Shown: piece after piece, positions 38,043 to 46,781 of the stretch
How the letters are laid out: the number at the start of each line of letters is the position of its first letter
How positions within the stretch are numbered: position 1 is the stretch's first letter
Origin: an uncultured Candidatus Poseidoniales archaeon
GTDB taxonomy: Archaea > Thermoplasmatota > Poseidoniia > Poseidoniales > Poseidoniaceae
Assembly: GCA_905182715.1 (NCBI GenBank)
Contig: CAJJCP010000013.1
Location: forward strand, 1-64,000
Reading direction: 5' to 3'
DNA length: 64,000 nucleotides
Made by a program: the position numbers and the translations under genes
The notes under the pieces: generated by a model
What the model saw: the letters and a program-made list of their open reading frames with translations, nothing else
The model's database searches: none
What the model was told of the DNA's origin: nothing

Positions 38043-38537
38043 ATGGCTGACGAAACCAAAGAAGAAATTGCAATGGCCGAATGTGGGGCTTGTAGAGCCA
38101 TCGTCCCGCTCAATTCCGATAACTGCCCCGAATGTGATATTTCCTTTTCGGGTGTATCTGACGAATCACTCGGCGAATGTGGAGCATGCCAAGGACTCGT
38201 GCCTTTAGATTCTACCAAATGCACCCATTGCGGTACAATATTCGTCGCTGATGATGTTGTTGATGTCTTGAGGAAATGGCTTGCTGAGACCGGTATTACA
38301 ATCCCGATTCTCTTCAAGAAATTCGATAAAGATGGAGACGGGCAAATTGATTCTGCTGAACTTAAAGCTGGACTTCTTAGCCTTAAGTTGGCAGACTTGC
38401 CACCTTCACAAGTTGAGCGCTTAATCGACACCATCGATGAAGACGGCGATGGTCAAATCGATCTTGCTGAATTACACGAAACAATTACTGGCGTGTCATA
38501 TTCTAAAGTTGCCAAAGAAGAAGACACCAACATCTGA
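38043..38537 (+). CDS. Double zinc-ribbon protein with EF-hand pair
   Basis: A 164-residue protein as read. Two CxxC-x(n)-CxxC ribbons come first (CGACRAIVPL...CPEC and CGACQGLVPL...CTHC), then a linker and two canonical EF-hand loops, DKDGDGQIDSAE and DEDGDGQIDLAE, about 37 residues apart. Together these indicate Zn2+ and Ca2+ binding. The stop at 38535 is followed by a GA-rich tract in which a shifted frame continues as TPTSDAAGEEEDEE, so this may be the N-terminal half of the next gene. A ribosome-binding GGAGG lies upstream. Alternative start GTG 38037. Confidence 0.7.
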   Translation: MADETKEEIAMAECGACRAIVPLNSDNCPECDISFSGVSDESLGECGACQGLVPLDSTKCTHCGTIFVADDVVDVLRKWLAETGITIPILFKKFDKDGDGQIDSAELKAGLLSLKLADLPPSQVERLIDTIDEDGDGQIDLAELHETITGVSYSKVAKEEDTNI

Positions 38538-38613
38538 TGCCGCTGGCGAAGAAGAAGATGAAGAGAGAAGATGAAGAAGAAGAAGGAGAAGAAGAGAGTC
38601 TTCTGAGGCCGAC

Positions 38614-39666
38614 ATGGAAACCGATGAAGAAGAAATTTCGGAAACCGAGACTGAAGATGTTGATGAGGACGATGATGAGTCTGAATTCGAAGATGAAGAA
38701 ATAGAAAACACTGTTGAATCTGAAGATGAAGAAACAGAAGACACTGATGAATCCGAAGACTCTGATCTTGATGACATGGATGATGTCCTCGATGATATCG
38801 AAGATGAAATGGATGAAGATGATGAGATGGAGGCAATTGATGTACCTAAACCACTTTCAATCTTGCACCTTATATCCGATGCAATGGATGATTCTGGTGA
38901 TTCACCAAACAAATTCTTTAATTCACTTGACAAAGATGGTGATGGAAATGTTTCTGTGGAGGAATTCACTGAGGCTATCGAAGGGCTCATTGATGAAGAA
39001 GTCACTTCCAAAGATATTGAATCCTTCCTTGTGAATGCAGATGACGATGGTGATGGTGCCATCGATATTATCGAATTCGTCACTGCTCTCGAATCATTAG
39101 AGGATGCTGACGAAGCCGTCGATGATGATTCAAGACTTTCGAAAAAGGTGGAGAAACCTTTCCCTACCGAAATGCAGCGAAAAATGATGGGCAAACAATG
39201 GAATGATATCGTTTGGCCACTGATTCATTTGGCTTTTGGCCTCTTCATTGCCGTATGGCTCATCAATGGACTTGGTGGTATTGGACCACTTGGAGTTGAC
39301 GGCTCAGGTGGAAACATAGCTCTCGAAACTGCTTATGAAATAGGGTTTGAAGATTGGAATGAAGGAGACATTTATCCTTGCGATGCTTCAGTTCAAGTCG
39401 GAGAATGTAAAAACTCACTCACACCATTCTCTGGATCTGCATCATCGATGCCTGCTGGATTCTATTGGGATGGGATTTTCTTGATGGCTCTTGGAGCCAT
39501 CGGACTCATTGCTTCACTCGGCATCCATCTTGCTATTGTCCCTGGATGGCGAGCACGTGCTAAAGCAATGAAAGAAGTCGAAGATGATACTGATGAAGCG
39601 CGCTCAGAAGATTCGAATGAAGAGGACGAAGACGGAATCGATGAAGATGATTCCGAGGACGAATGA
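38614..39666 (+). CDS. Acidic EF-hand membrane protein
   Basis: 350 residues. The first ~75 are almost entirely Asp/Glu. A pair of EF-hands follows (DKDGDGNVSVEE and DDDGDGAIDIIE). Two membrane segments come next, near residues 203-223 (LIHLAFGLFIAVWLINGL) and ~290-310, with an intervening external loop bearing two cysteines, and then another acidic tail. This fits a Ca2+-responsive membrane protein. Upstream in the same frame is only an Arg-coding artefact of the GA repeat, so the true start may lie in the preceding zinc-ribbon gene via frameshifts. Confidence 0.7.
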   Translation: METDEEEISETETEDVDEDDDESEFEDEEIENTVESEDEETEDTDESEDSDLDDMDDVLDDIEDEMDEDDEMEAIDVPKPLSILHLISDAMDDSGDSPNKFFNSLDKDGDGNVSVEEFTEAIEGLIDEEVTSKDIESFLVNADDDGDGAIDIIEFVTALESLEDADEAVDDDSRLSKKVEKPFPTEMQRKMMGKQWNDIVWPLIHLAFGLFIAVWLINGLGGIGPLGVDGSGGNIALETAYEIGFEDWNEGDIYPCDASVQVGECKNSLTPFSGSASSMPAGFYWDGIFLMALGAIGLIASLGIHLAIVPGWRARAKAMKEVEDDTDEARSEDSNEEDEDGIDEDDSEDE

Positions 39667-39890
39667 ATTTACTTGAAGGATTAGAAGATGAAGGCGATGA
39701 TGAAGATGAAGATGGAGAGGGATCTGATGATGAAATTGATATCGGATCTCATGTAGGAATCTCACTCGAAGATGAAGAAGTGTTTGGAGTTATCATCGAA
39801 TTTGACGATGATGAAGAGACCGTTACTATCAAAGAAGATGGTACTGGAGACCTGGTCACCGGATATCAAGAAGACATGTTTGTGGAGTGA
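39663..39890 (+). CDS. Small acidic protein
   Basis: A 75-residue protein, about half Asp and Glu in its first third, then a beta-rich tail (VGISLEDEEVFGVIIEFDDDEETVTIKED) resembling a small SH3/Tudor-like barrel. Its ATG overlaps the stop of the EF-hand gene by four bases, so it is probably translated with it. No family recognised. Confidence 0.55.
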   Translation: MNLLEGLEDEGDDEDEDGEGSDDEIDIGSHVGISLEDEEVFGVIIEFDDDEETVTIKEDGTGDLVTGYQEDMFVE

Positions 39891-39894
39891 AAGG

Positions 39895-40215
39895 ATGACC
39901 TCTCACGACACACTTGAGTCATTGAAAGGTAAATCGTCTTGTCCTGTTTGCGGTTGTATCGAGCAGGTAGGCAGCATCCGATGTTCTGAATGTGGAACTT
40001 TCCATTCGGGAATCCATCTCGAGGAACGTGAAGCACCAGCACCTAATTCAACACCTGAACGTGAAGTCATCGACCCTTCACTCTACTCTCTTTCCAATCA
40101 ACACGCCATACCTGAGGAAGATTTCGAAGAAAGTGAAAAAATATCATCATGGTCTGGCGGCTCCACTGACTTCACTATGACTGATGAGGAAGAGAAAGCC
40201 ATTGTCAAAAATTGA
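39895..40215 (+). CDS. Zinc-ribbon protein
   Basis: 106 residues with one clear ribbon at the N-terminus (CPVCG...CSECG, about residues 15-36) and an acidic, disordered C-terminal half. It is the last gene of the EF-hand/acidic cluster, four bases after the preceding stop; AAAGG lies just before the ATG. Function unknown; the shared ribbon type with the first gene of the cluster suggests a common role. Confidence 0.6.
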   Translation: MTSHDTLESLKGKSSCPVCGCIEQVGSIRCSECGTFHSGIHLEEREAPAPNSTPEREVIDPSLYSLSNQHAIPEEDFEESEKISSWSGGSTDFTMTDEEEKAIVKN

Positions 40216-40308
40216 TTCTGACGATTTAGTACTCCCCGAACCCGAATCCCTCGCCGATTGATTTACAGGCAATACTCTTTTGATTCGAAAAGAAAATAAT
40301 TGCCTTTC

Positions 40309-40314
40309 AAAAAA
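40309..40314 (-). terminator. T-run after tRNA-Val
   Basis: On the minus strand a run of six T begins about 38 bases beyond the tRNA 3' end. Archaeal RNA polymerase commonly stops at such T-rich tracts; no stem is needed. Confidence 0.4.
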
Positions 40315-40351
40315 CTAATGTCGAGAATTCATACGACTGGTTATTGAATGG

Positions 40352-40424
40352 TGGGTTCGGAGAGAATTGAACTCTCGATCTTCGCCATGTCAAGGCGACG
40401 TCATAACCCCTAGACCACGAACCC
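40352..40424 (-). tRNA. tRNA-Val (anticodon GAC)
   Basis: A 73-base cloverleaf without an encoded CCA. The acceptor stem is GGGTTCG paired with CGAACCC plus discriminator A. The anticodon stem TCGCC/GGCGA encloses the loop TTGACAT, giving anticodon GAC for valine codons GUC and GUU. The T stem GAGAG/CTCTC holds loop TTCAATT. No intron is present. Confidence 0.92.
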
Positions 40425-40451
40425 CTAGGTAGCCTGTCCACTGAAACGGTG

Positions 40452-40458
40452 TATTAAA
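40452..40458 (-). promoter_or_regulatory. TATA box for tRNA-Val
   Basis: TTTAATA on the minus strand is 28-34 bases upstream of the mature tRNA 5' end, the expected place for an archaeal TATA element. It lies inside the loop of an inverted repeat (40433-40441 with 40469-40477). Confidence 0.5.
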
Positions 40459-40482
40459 TCACATCGGTGTGGGCAGGTGAAT

Positions 40483-40635
40483 TCAACTCACGATCTTGGA
40501 AATCTTACCAGTACATCCAGGCTGTGAACAAACACCGCCCATTCGCGTTCTACCGTTTTTCATTTTTATGAGCTGACCGTCTTTAATCGGCCCATATGTT
40601 TTACACTTCAGGCAGAATCCTTCAACAACATCCAT
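40483..40635 (-). CDS. DUF5679-like small zinc protein
   Basis: A 50-residue protein: EGFCLKCKTYGPIKD, then MKNGRTRMGGVCSQPGCTGKISKI. The CxxC...CxxxxC arrangement and the KNGR(x)GxC core match the DUF5679 family, small zinc beta-ribbons widespread in archaea, whose function is not established. The frame extends upstream to 40905 but that part is unlike any protein; the ATG at 40635 is the natural start. The coding strand is the same as for tRNA-Val downstream. Confidence 0.75.
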   Translation of the reverse strand: MDVVEGFCLKCKTYGPIKDGQLIKMKNGRTRMGGVCSQPGCTGKISKIVS

Positions 40636-40901
40636 GAGAATCGTTCTTCCCACAGAGTCGTTCGTCTTAGATTCTTCGCAGAAGACATTCTTTTCGCCAG
40701 CAGTTGAAAATCTTAGGTTCTGGACACTCCGACCCCCTACTTTGCGTGGATATTTGCCAATATGTGTGCTCCTGATGAGCATGTTTGATGAAAAAGAGGC
40801 TACTGAGGCGCTATCTCGAATTACCCCCGCAACGTAAAACCGGTCCCATTTACGCCAATGTCGTATAACATACATTATGCGACATAACGGTCTATGGTAT
40901 T

Positions 40902-41246
40902 TCATTGGTTTTCAGTAACGCTGGCGAGGTTCAGTGCAGAAAGCGGAGATTCGAACATTCCAACAAGTGGTGGCCCTCCAATAACGCCTTCTAAACCACC
41001 ATCTTTAGAATCAAGTTTTTCAACGATCGATTTGGAAATGCGCTTCCAAGACTTTTTGTCTACAAATACCGAATGGACGAGAAATAATCCTTGACCATCA
41101 GTTGATTGTGCAATCCAAGCAGCGAGACAACCTGATTGTCTGCGTTTATATTCTTGGCGTACGTCGAGCATTCTTTTGAATCGAGCTTCTTTTCCAGGTG
41201 CACCCGAACAGACTACAGTTTCAATAAGCACAGTTTTGATTTTCAT
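40902..41246 (-). CDS. Hypothetical ~114-residue protein
   Basis: Starts at ATG 41246 (MKIKTVLIETVVCSGAPGKE). The alternating beta/alpha pattern (FKRMLDVRQEYKRRQSGCLAAWIAQ, GLFLVHSVFVDKKSW) is compatible with a dimeric ferredoxin-like alpha/beta-barrel protein such as an ABM-type fold, but no motif proves this. It lies between the DUF5679-like gene and hutI on the same strand. Function unknown. Confidence 0.5.
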   Translation of the reverse strand: MKIKTVLIETVVCSGAPGKEARFKRMLDVRQEYKRRQSGCLAAWIAQSTDGQGLFLVHSVFVDKKSWKRISKSIVEKLDSKDGGLEGVIGGPPLVGMFESPLSALNLASVTENQ

Positions 41247-41306
41247 TCTTTCCCCTCTCCCAAGTAAGTAGTAATAAATAGCATTCAAGAATCAATTAAA
41301 TATAAA

Positions 41307-42582
41307 TCAATGATGGATAAGTTTTCCATTCAAGCAGGTTGAAACGAATGGAGTATCAGATGGTTGCATACACCATGCCTCCCAATAAGGGGCGTTCAGT
41401 ATATTGAAATTCGCAACAGCGCCTTCTTCAATACGTCCATGTATTTTTCCAGTTGGATGCGGAGAGGTTTCGGAAGGGTTGCGCGTAGCAGCAACGAGAG
41501 CTGCAAGAGGATGTACCGAACAACGCTGGGCGAGAAGTGAGCCTACAAATGGTAAGCTGATTGTTTTACAATTCGGATTGAAATCAGTTGCGATACTCCA
41601 AGTGAAGTTATTATCAATCGCATCGTTAAAGTCAGGCCATTGAGCACCCATTGCATATGGAGTGCCGGGTAAGAAACCCGTATTGACGCCTGCCGCCTCC
41701 ATCTTCATTCTTGTATCATGGCCCGTATAGTGCGCATGATCGGCAGTTATCACTTTGAGTTCTGAAGCCAATCCTCCCCCTCCACCATCTGCAAACTCAT
41801 CAATATGCATTCGCAGGTCAAGCCCTCCTGCACGTGATGCTTTGAGGATATCTTCAGATTGTTCTAACGAGAACCAGCCGGGTTCACAAAACACATCAGC
41901 TGAACGAGCAATTCCTTGTTCCAACACTCTTGGCAATTGTTCGGATAATATTTGTTCGACATATGCATCGGCAGTCATTCCAGTTGGCGATATCGTGTGC
42001 ACCGAGCCATGTTAAATCCAGTGAAGGGAGGTGATTCATAGACTGCAGTTGTGATGCAATGCGTAACAATCTCAATTCCGATTCAGTTGAAAGCCCGTAT
42101 CCGCTCTTTGCCTCGAGATGAGTCGTACCGGAACGAAGAGCTGAACGCATCCGCTCATAACCCAGTTGCAAAAGGCGTTCGTCTGACACTTGAGATGTCG
42201 AACGGACAGTATCTTGAATCCCACCACCCAATTCCGAAATGTCCTTGTAAGATTTTCCTTCATGCCTCCATGAAAGTTCACGTGAACGGTCGCCTGCCCA
42301 CAATAAATGCGTATGACCGTCGACCAAGCCTGGGATAACTGCGTTACCATGTAATGAAAGAACAGTAACTTCTGATGTACTGTCCGGTTTGTCACTTGCG
42401 GCACCATATTCATCTTGGAGTTCTGCGGAAGATGCAATTTTCTCAATCGTATCACCGAGGACAACAATACCCATTCCCGGTGCATCGATTAATCCGTCAG
42501 AATCGAACAGAGAATGCCCTTGCAATGGGCCTTTTCCAGATAAATGCGCCATTGGTCCAACATCAAGGAAGACTGTGCGCAT
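41307..42582 (-). CDS. hutI: Imidazolonepropionase, one frameshift
   Basis: About 425 residues when joined. The first frame holds the metal site DGHTHLLWAGDR (HxH) and RSGTTHLEAKSGYGL; the second holds MHIDEFADGGG, ITADHAHYTG and the late ATDFNPN, all typical of the imidazolonepropionase amidohydrolase. The frames meet at TWLGAH / TISPTGMTADAY, where a two-base loss in the short GTGTG repeat at 41995-41999 would explain the break. It hydrolyses imidazolone propionate to formiminoglutamate, third step of histidine degradation. ATG 42582 is used; an in-frame ATG at 42615 is possible. Divergent from tsaD. Confidence 0.9.
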
Positions 42583-42640
42583 ATCTACTGCTAGAGGCTT
42601 AGGGTTGAAGAACAATGGCTCTCTGGCTTAAACGATTGAG

Positions 42641-43654
42641 ATGGGTGATTGGACACTTGGTATTGAATCAACGGCACATACATTGTCGTTCGGTCTCGTC
42701 GATATTGATGGAATCCCATATCCTGCTTGCTCAGATACCGTTCGCCCCGACAAGGGCGGAATACATCCGAGGGAAGCGGCGGATCACCACAAAGATGTAG
42801 CTCATTCTTTGTTTGATGCATTGCTCGAAAAATATGAATTATCGCCTTCTGATATTGGAACAGTTGCGTATTCACAAGGTCCTGGTTTGGGCCCGTGTCT
42901 ACGCGTAGGTGCAGCATTGGCTCGCGGGATTTCAAGTCGTTTATCAGTGCCATTAGTTGGAGTCAATCATTGCGTCGCTCATATTGAAATCGGCAGACAG
43001 CAATGCGGTTGTAATGACCCAGTGCTGCTCTATGTATCTGGAGGGAATACGCAAGTCATCGCACATCTCGATGGTAAATATCGCGTTTTAGGAGAGACAC
43101 TTGACATCGGCATCGGCAACATGCTCGACAAATTTGCTCGAACCCAAGGCATTCCATTCCCTGGCGGTCCAGTGATTGAAAAGCATGCTGCGGAATGGTT
43201 GGGACGCCAAGAGAATCCATCATTGGATGGACTTGAGTTACCGTTTGCAGTTCGTGGCATGGATCTTGCTTTTTCCGGTGTTATGACAGCAGCGCAACGC
43301 CTTATAGAAAATGGTGCAGAATTGGGAGCTGTTTGCTGGTCATTGCAGGAGCATGCATTTGCGGCATGTGTTGAAGTTGCCGAACGCGCACTCGCCCATA
43401 CGGGTAAGAATGAACTTCTCTTAGGAGGTGGTGTTGCGTGCAATACACGATTACGAACAATGTGTGAGCAGATGGCTGAAGAACGAGAAGCCACTTCACA
43501 TGCTCCACCAAGGATGTATTGTATCGATAATGGGACCATGATAGCGCTTCTTGGCAAGTTAGAACTCGAAAATGGAAGACACACGCCCTATGATGAAAGT
43601 GGCGTCGAGCAGTACCTGCGGACCGACCAAACACAGGTGACATGGGCCGTATAG
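42641..43654 (+). CDS. kae1: tRNA threonylcarbamoyladenosine transferase Kae1/TsaD
   Basis: A 337-residue ASKHA-fold protein. It begins LGIESTAHT, has the metal-binding HxxxH in VNHCVAHIE near residues 109-113, the nucleotide loop VSGGNTQV near 128 and LGGGVACNTRLR near 263. It is the catalytic subunit of the KEOPS complex making t6A37 on ANN-decoding tRNAs. In several euryarchaea it is fused to kinase Bud32; here it stands alone and Bud32 is not adjacent. Confidence 0.94.
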   Translation: MGDWTLGIESTAHTLSFGLVDIDGIPYPACSDTVRPDKGGIHPREAADHHKDVAHSLFDALLEKYELSPSDIGTVAYSQGPGLGPCLRVGAALARGISSRLSVPLVGVNHCVAHIEIGRQQCGCNDPVLLYVSGGNTQVIAHLDGKYRVLGETLDIGIGNMLDKFARTQGIPFPGGPVIEKHAAEWLGRQENPSLDGLELPFAVRGMDLAFSGVMTAAQRLIENGAELGAVCWSLQEHAFAACVEVAERALAHTGKNELLLGGGVACNTRLRTMCEQMAEEREATSHAPPRMYCIDNGTMIALLGKLELENGRHTPYDESGVEQYLRTDQTQVTWAV

Positions 43655-43703
43655 CCTTTCACATTACGCTAATTGTTTTTAAGTAGTCAATGTCGAGAAG
43701 TGA

Positions 43704-44618
43704 TTGGGGGAATCTACTATCAGCGGTGAGAAGCGGAAAAAGGATGAGCCATTCAACCCATTTGCTCGCGATGCGAGTGCTCAGCGTAACAAACGCATGA
43801 GCGAACGTTCTCAAGCACAACGCCGAAACGCCCCTGCTCCCAAAACCGCTCCTCGCCCAGAACAAAACAACCAATCTGCACATAATGAATTGGCCAAAAA
43901 ACGCCAAGAAGCTTTGAGCAGATTAGGTACGCAAGAAAAAAAGCAGCAACCAAAGGCAAAACCAAAACCTCAACCACAGTCACAACCAGAGGTCGTTGAA
44001 GAACCAACATTTACCACCTCAGTTGAGAAACAAGAGATGTCAGCACCAAAAGTTTCTCGCGAAGATCGCATGGCTGAGTTAAGACGTAAATCTGAAGAAT
44101 CTCGTAAAAATGCAAAAGCTCAACGGAATATGGGTGCTGCTGTAGCAGTTGAGCCGATTGCAGTTGAATCAGAACCCGTCATCGAATTTGTTTCGGCGGA
44201 ACAGACTTCGGTCCCTGCCCATATTCAGCCAGCTACCGATAAAGCAAGTGCGGACTTAAAATCTCGAAACGATGTATTCAAAACCATTCAAACTGAAGTT
44301 GCAAAGCCTTCTTCAGACCGACGCCGAAAAAGACGCCGTGGAGATAAGAAAGGTGGCGGCCGTCAAAAGCAAGAAAAGAAACTCAACCGTCAAAAATACC
44401 TCGAGTACAAATATGCAGCTCGGGCAATTTTAGATAATGATTCAATCGCAGAAGAACAACGTTCCAATGTACTTGGGCAAGTTTGGGCGAAAGGTGAACG
44501 AATGGGTGTTACAGATTCACTCGAGTTCATCGAACTCAAGGTAGAAGAAGAAATTCTACCACGTCAAGTCGCTGATAAACTAAGAGATTTAGTTTCTCGA
44601 ATGACAACAAGAAGGTGA
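43704..44618 (+). CDS. Basic, disordered protein with helical C-terminal domain
   Basis: About 304 residues from TTG 43704. The first ~230 residues are highly charged and low-complexity, with Lys/Arg/Gln/Pro blocks (KPKPQPQSQP, RRRKRRRGDKKGG). The last ~70 form a regular helical domain (YLEYKYAARAILDND ... VADKLRDLVSRM). An ATG at 43690 (MSRSDWG) would join this frame if the G-run at 43706-43710 had one more base, so the true start may be there. RNA binding is plausible from the basic blocks, but no family was recognised. It is four bases upstream of the FKBP gene. Confidence 0.55.
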   Translation: MGESTISGEKRKKDEPFNPFARDASAQRNKRMSERSQAQRRNAPAPKTAPRPEQNNQSAHNELAKKRQEALSRLGTQEKKQQPKAKPKPQPQSQPEVVEEPTFTTSVEKQEMSAPKVSREDRMAELRRKSEESRKNAKAQRNMGAAVAVEPIAVESEPVIEFVSAEQTSVPAHIQPATDKASADLKSRNDVFKTIQTEVAKPSSDRRRKRRRGDKKGGGRQKQEKKLNRQKYLEYKYAARAILDNDSIAEEQRSNVLGQVWAKGERMGVTDSLEFIELKVEEEILPRQVADKLRDLVSRMTTRR

Positions 44619-44622
44619 AATT

Positions 44623-45129
44623 ATGACAGAATTAACAGTAAAAGAAAATATGGTAGCAAGCGTGCATTACACCGGAACTCTCCCCGATAGCGGGGAAGTT
44701 TTTGACAGCAGCGAAGGCCGAGAACCACTCTCATTCCTCGTCGGACACAAGCAAATGATCCCTGGTTTTGAAGAAGAAATCATGGGCGCTAAAGTTGGTG
44801 AAAAGAAGGAGTTTACCCTCTCCTCAGAGAGAGCTTACGGAGACCGTGACGATGAAGCTGTCATGGAAATCCCAAGAGAACAATTCGCTCAACTTGAAGA
44901 AGAAGCGTCTTTGGAAGTTGGTATGCAACTCGTTGCCCAGATGCCTCATGGCCCATCCCCATTCACAATCACAACACTTACGGCAGAAGCAGTAACTGCA
45001 GATTTCAACCATGCTCTTGCAGGACAAGCGCTCACATTCAATGTGGAAATCGTTGACCTTCGAGAAGCAACAGCTGATGAACAATCCCACGGCCATGCTC
45101 ATGGTGCAGATGGCCAGCACCAACATTGA
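44623..45129 (+). CDS. FKBP/SlyD-type peptidyl-prolyl isomerase with His-rich tail
   Basis: 168 residues. VHYTGTLPDSGEVFDSSEGREPLSFLVG and MIPGFEEEIMGAKVGEKKEF are the FKBP core; the insert-in-flap domain (~residues 75-130) matches SlyD-like archaeal FKBPs. The C-terminus is rich in His (HGHAHGADGQHQH), as in SlyD where it binds nickel or other metals. It speeds proline isomerisation and acts as a chaperone. It overlaps the extended frame of the mutase gene by a few bases. Confidence 0.92.
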   Translation: MTELTVKENMVASVHYTGTLPDSGEVFDSSEGREPLSFLVGHKQMIPGFEEEIMGAKVGEKKEFTLSSERAYGDRDDEAVMEIPREQFAQLEEEASLEVGMQLVAQMPHGPSPFTITTLTAEAVTADFNHALAGQALTFNVEIVDLREATADEQSHGHAHGADGQHQH

Positions 45130-45170
45130 ACCGTGCGAGTGTTGATGAAGTCCCTCTTCATGGAGGGTAC

Positions 45171-46772
45171 ATGGTCAGTCAACGTAAAGAAGACTGGAAG
45201 ACACTAAGTGGTCTTGATTTGGAGTTGCAAAGCAATCCTGACACACTTGGACAACTTGGTGCAGATGTTTCAGAGATTGGCAATGCGGGGAGCCCTCCAT
45301 ACACACGTGGAATTCATCCCACGATGTACCGCTCACGTTTGTGGACCATGCGGCAATATGCTGGTTTTTCAAGTGCAAAGGCTACGAATGAGCGATTCAA
45401 ACTCTTGCTTGAGCGCGGGCAAAAAGGACTTTCTGTAGCCTTTGATTTACCTACGCAACTCGGCCTTGATGCCGACGATGAGATGTCTCTCGGAGAGGTT
45501 GGTAAGGTAGGTGTGTCCATTTCAACTGTTGATGACATGCGTCAACTCCTCCAAGGTATTCCATTGGATAAGGTAAGCACTTCAATGACAATTAATGCCC
45601 CTGCAATGATTTTACTTGCCATGTACATTGCAGTTGCGGAAGAACAGGGTGTTTCATCTCACGAAGTATTGGGTACGATTCAGAATGATATTCTAAAAGA
45701 ATACATTGCCCGAGGAACATATGTATTCCCTCCAAAAGAGAGTATGCGGCTCATAACCGATATTTTCGAATACTGCTCTGAACATGTACCTAAGTGGAAT
45801 ACCATTTCCATTTCGGGCTATCACATACGTGAAGCGGGTTCAACTGCCGTACAGGAAGTTGCTTTTACACTTGCAAATGCCCTTGCTTATGTCGAGGCAG
45901 CCATCGATAATGGGCTCGATGTCGATTCATTTGCACCACGACTTTCCTTTTTCTTCAATTGTCATAATGATTTCTTTGAAGAAGCATCGAAGTTCCGAGC
46001 AGCACGTTCATTGTGGTATGAATTGATGACATCGAGATATGCGCCAAAGAATCCAAAGTCCTCAATGTTAAGGTTCCATACACAAGTAGCCGGCGTAAGC
46101 CTTACTGCTCAACAACCACTGAATAACATTGCTCGTGTCACTATTCAAGCGTTAGCGGCAGTATGTGGTGGAACGCAAAGTTTACACACGAATTCATATG
46201 ATGAAGCGCTCGGATTACCGACCGAAAAGTCTGCAACCGTTGCGTTAAGAACTCAACAAATCATCGCAGAAGAGAGTGGAGCAGCCGATGTGGTCGATCC
46301 ACTCGGCGGGTCATACCACGTCGAAGCATTGACCAAACAAATTCATGATTTAGCATTGGAGCAAATAGAGAAAATCGAATCTCTTGGTGGGGCTTTGAAA
46401 GCCATTGAACAAGGTTGGCAACAACGTGAAATTCACAATGCTGCCTACCAACACCTCAACGATGTAGAATCCGAACGGAGAAAAATCGTAGGAGTCAACC
46501 ATGGGCTCATGGATGACGATACGGTAACTGAAGTGCTCAAACTCGACCCGTCCGTAGGCGAAGAACAATGCAGCCGATTAAAGAAATTACGTAGTTCGAG
46601 GGATTCAGAAACTGTACAGAACTGCCTTGCCGCTATTGTTAAGGCTGCAGAATCCGACGACAATCTCTTCCCTCACGTACTCTTTGCTGTAAAGAATGAT
46701 TGTACGCTCGGAGAAATTGTACAGGCAATGAAGGATGTCTTTGGAACTTGGATGGCTCCAAGTGGATTTTGA
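45171..46772 (+). CDS. Methylmalonyl-CoA mutase, large (catalytic) subunit
   Basis: A 533-residue TIM-barrel domain without a cobalamin-binding domain. It has TMRQYAGFSSAKATNERFK, LSVAFDLPTQLGLDADD, SISGYHIREAGST (substrate-binding His) and AVCGGTQSLHTNSYDEALGLPTE. It interconverts (R)-methylmalonyl-CoA and succinyl-CoA together with a separate B12-binding small subunit not in this window. ATG 45171 is favoured by GGAGGG upstream, over a TTG at 45126. The epimerase gene follows at once, so this is a propionyl-CoA/methylmalonyl-CoA unit. Confidence 0.93.
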   Translation: MVSQRKEDWKTLSGLDLELQSNPDTLGQLGADVSEIGNAGSPPYTRGIHPTMYRSRLWTMRQYAGFSSAKATNERFKLLLERGQKGLSVAFDLPTQLGLDADDEMSLGEVGKVGVSISTVDDMRQLLQGIPLDKVSTSMTINAPAMILLAMYIAVAEEQGVSSHEVLGTIQNDILKEYIARGTYVFPPKESMRLITDIFEYCSEHVPKWNTISISGYHIREAGSTAVQEVAFTLANALAYVEAAIDNGLDVDSFAPRLSFFFNCHNDFFEEASKFRAARSLWYELMTSRYAPKNPKSSMLRFHTQVAGVSLTAQQPLNNIARVTIQALAAVCGGTQSLHTNSYDEALGLPTEKSATVALRTQQIIAEESGAADVVDPLGGSYHVEALTKQIHDLALEQIEKIESLGGALKAIEQGWQQREIHNAAYQHLNDVESERRKIVGVNHGLMDDDTVTEVLKLDPSVGEEQCSRLKKLRSSRDSETVQNCLAAIVKAAESDDNLFPHVLFAVKNDCTLGEIVQAMKDVFGTWMAPSGF

Positions 46773-46781
46773 GGTGATTGA

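Noticed and set aside
38496-39194. A 232-codon Ser-rich antisense frame
   Set aside because: It is the complement of the GAT/GAA-rich acidic gene; Ser-rich low complexity arises from codon reversal.
40636-40905. N-terminal extension of the DUF5679-like gene
   Set aside because: The extension is unlike known proteins and the family begins at the ATG at 40635; the upstream part overlaps the likely control region.
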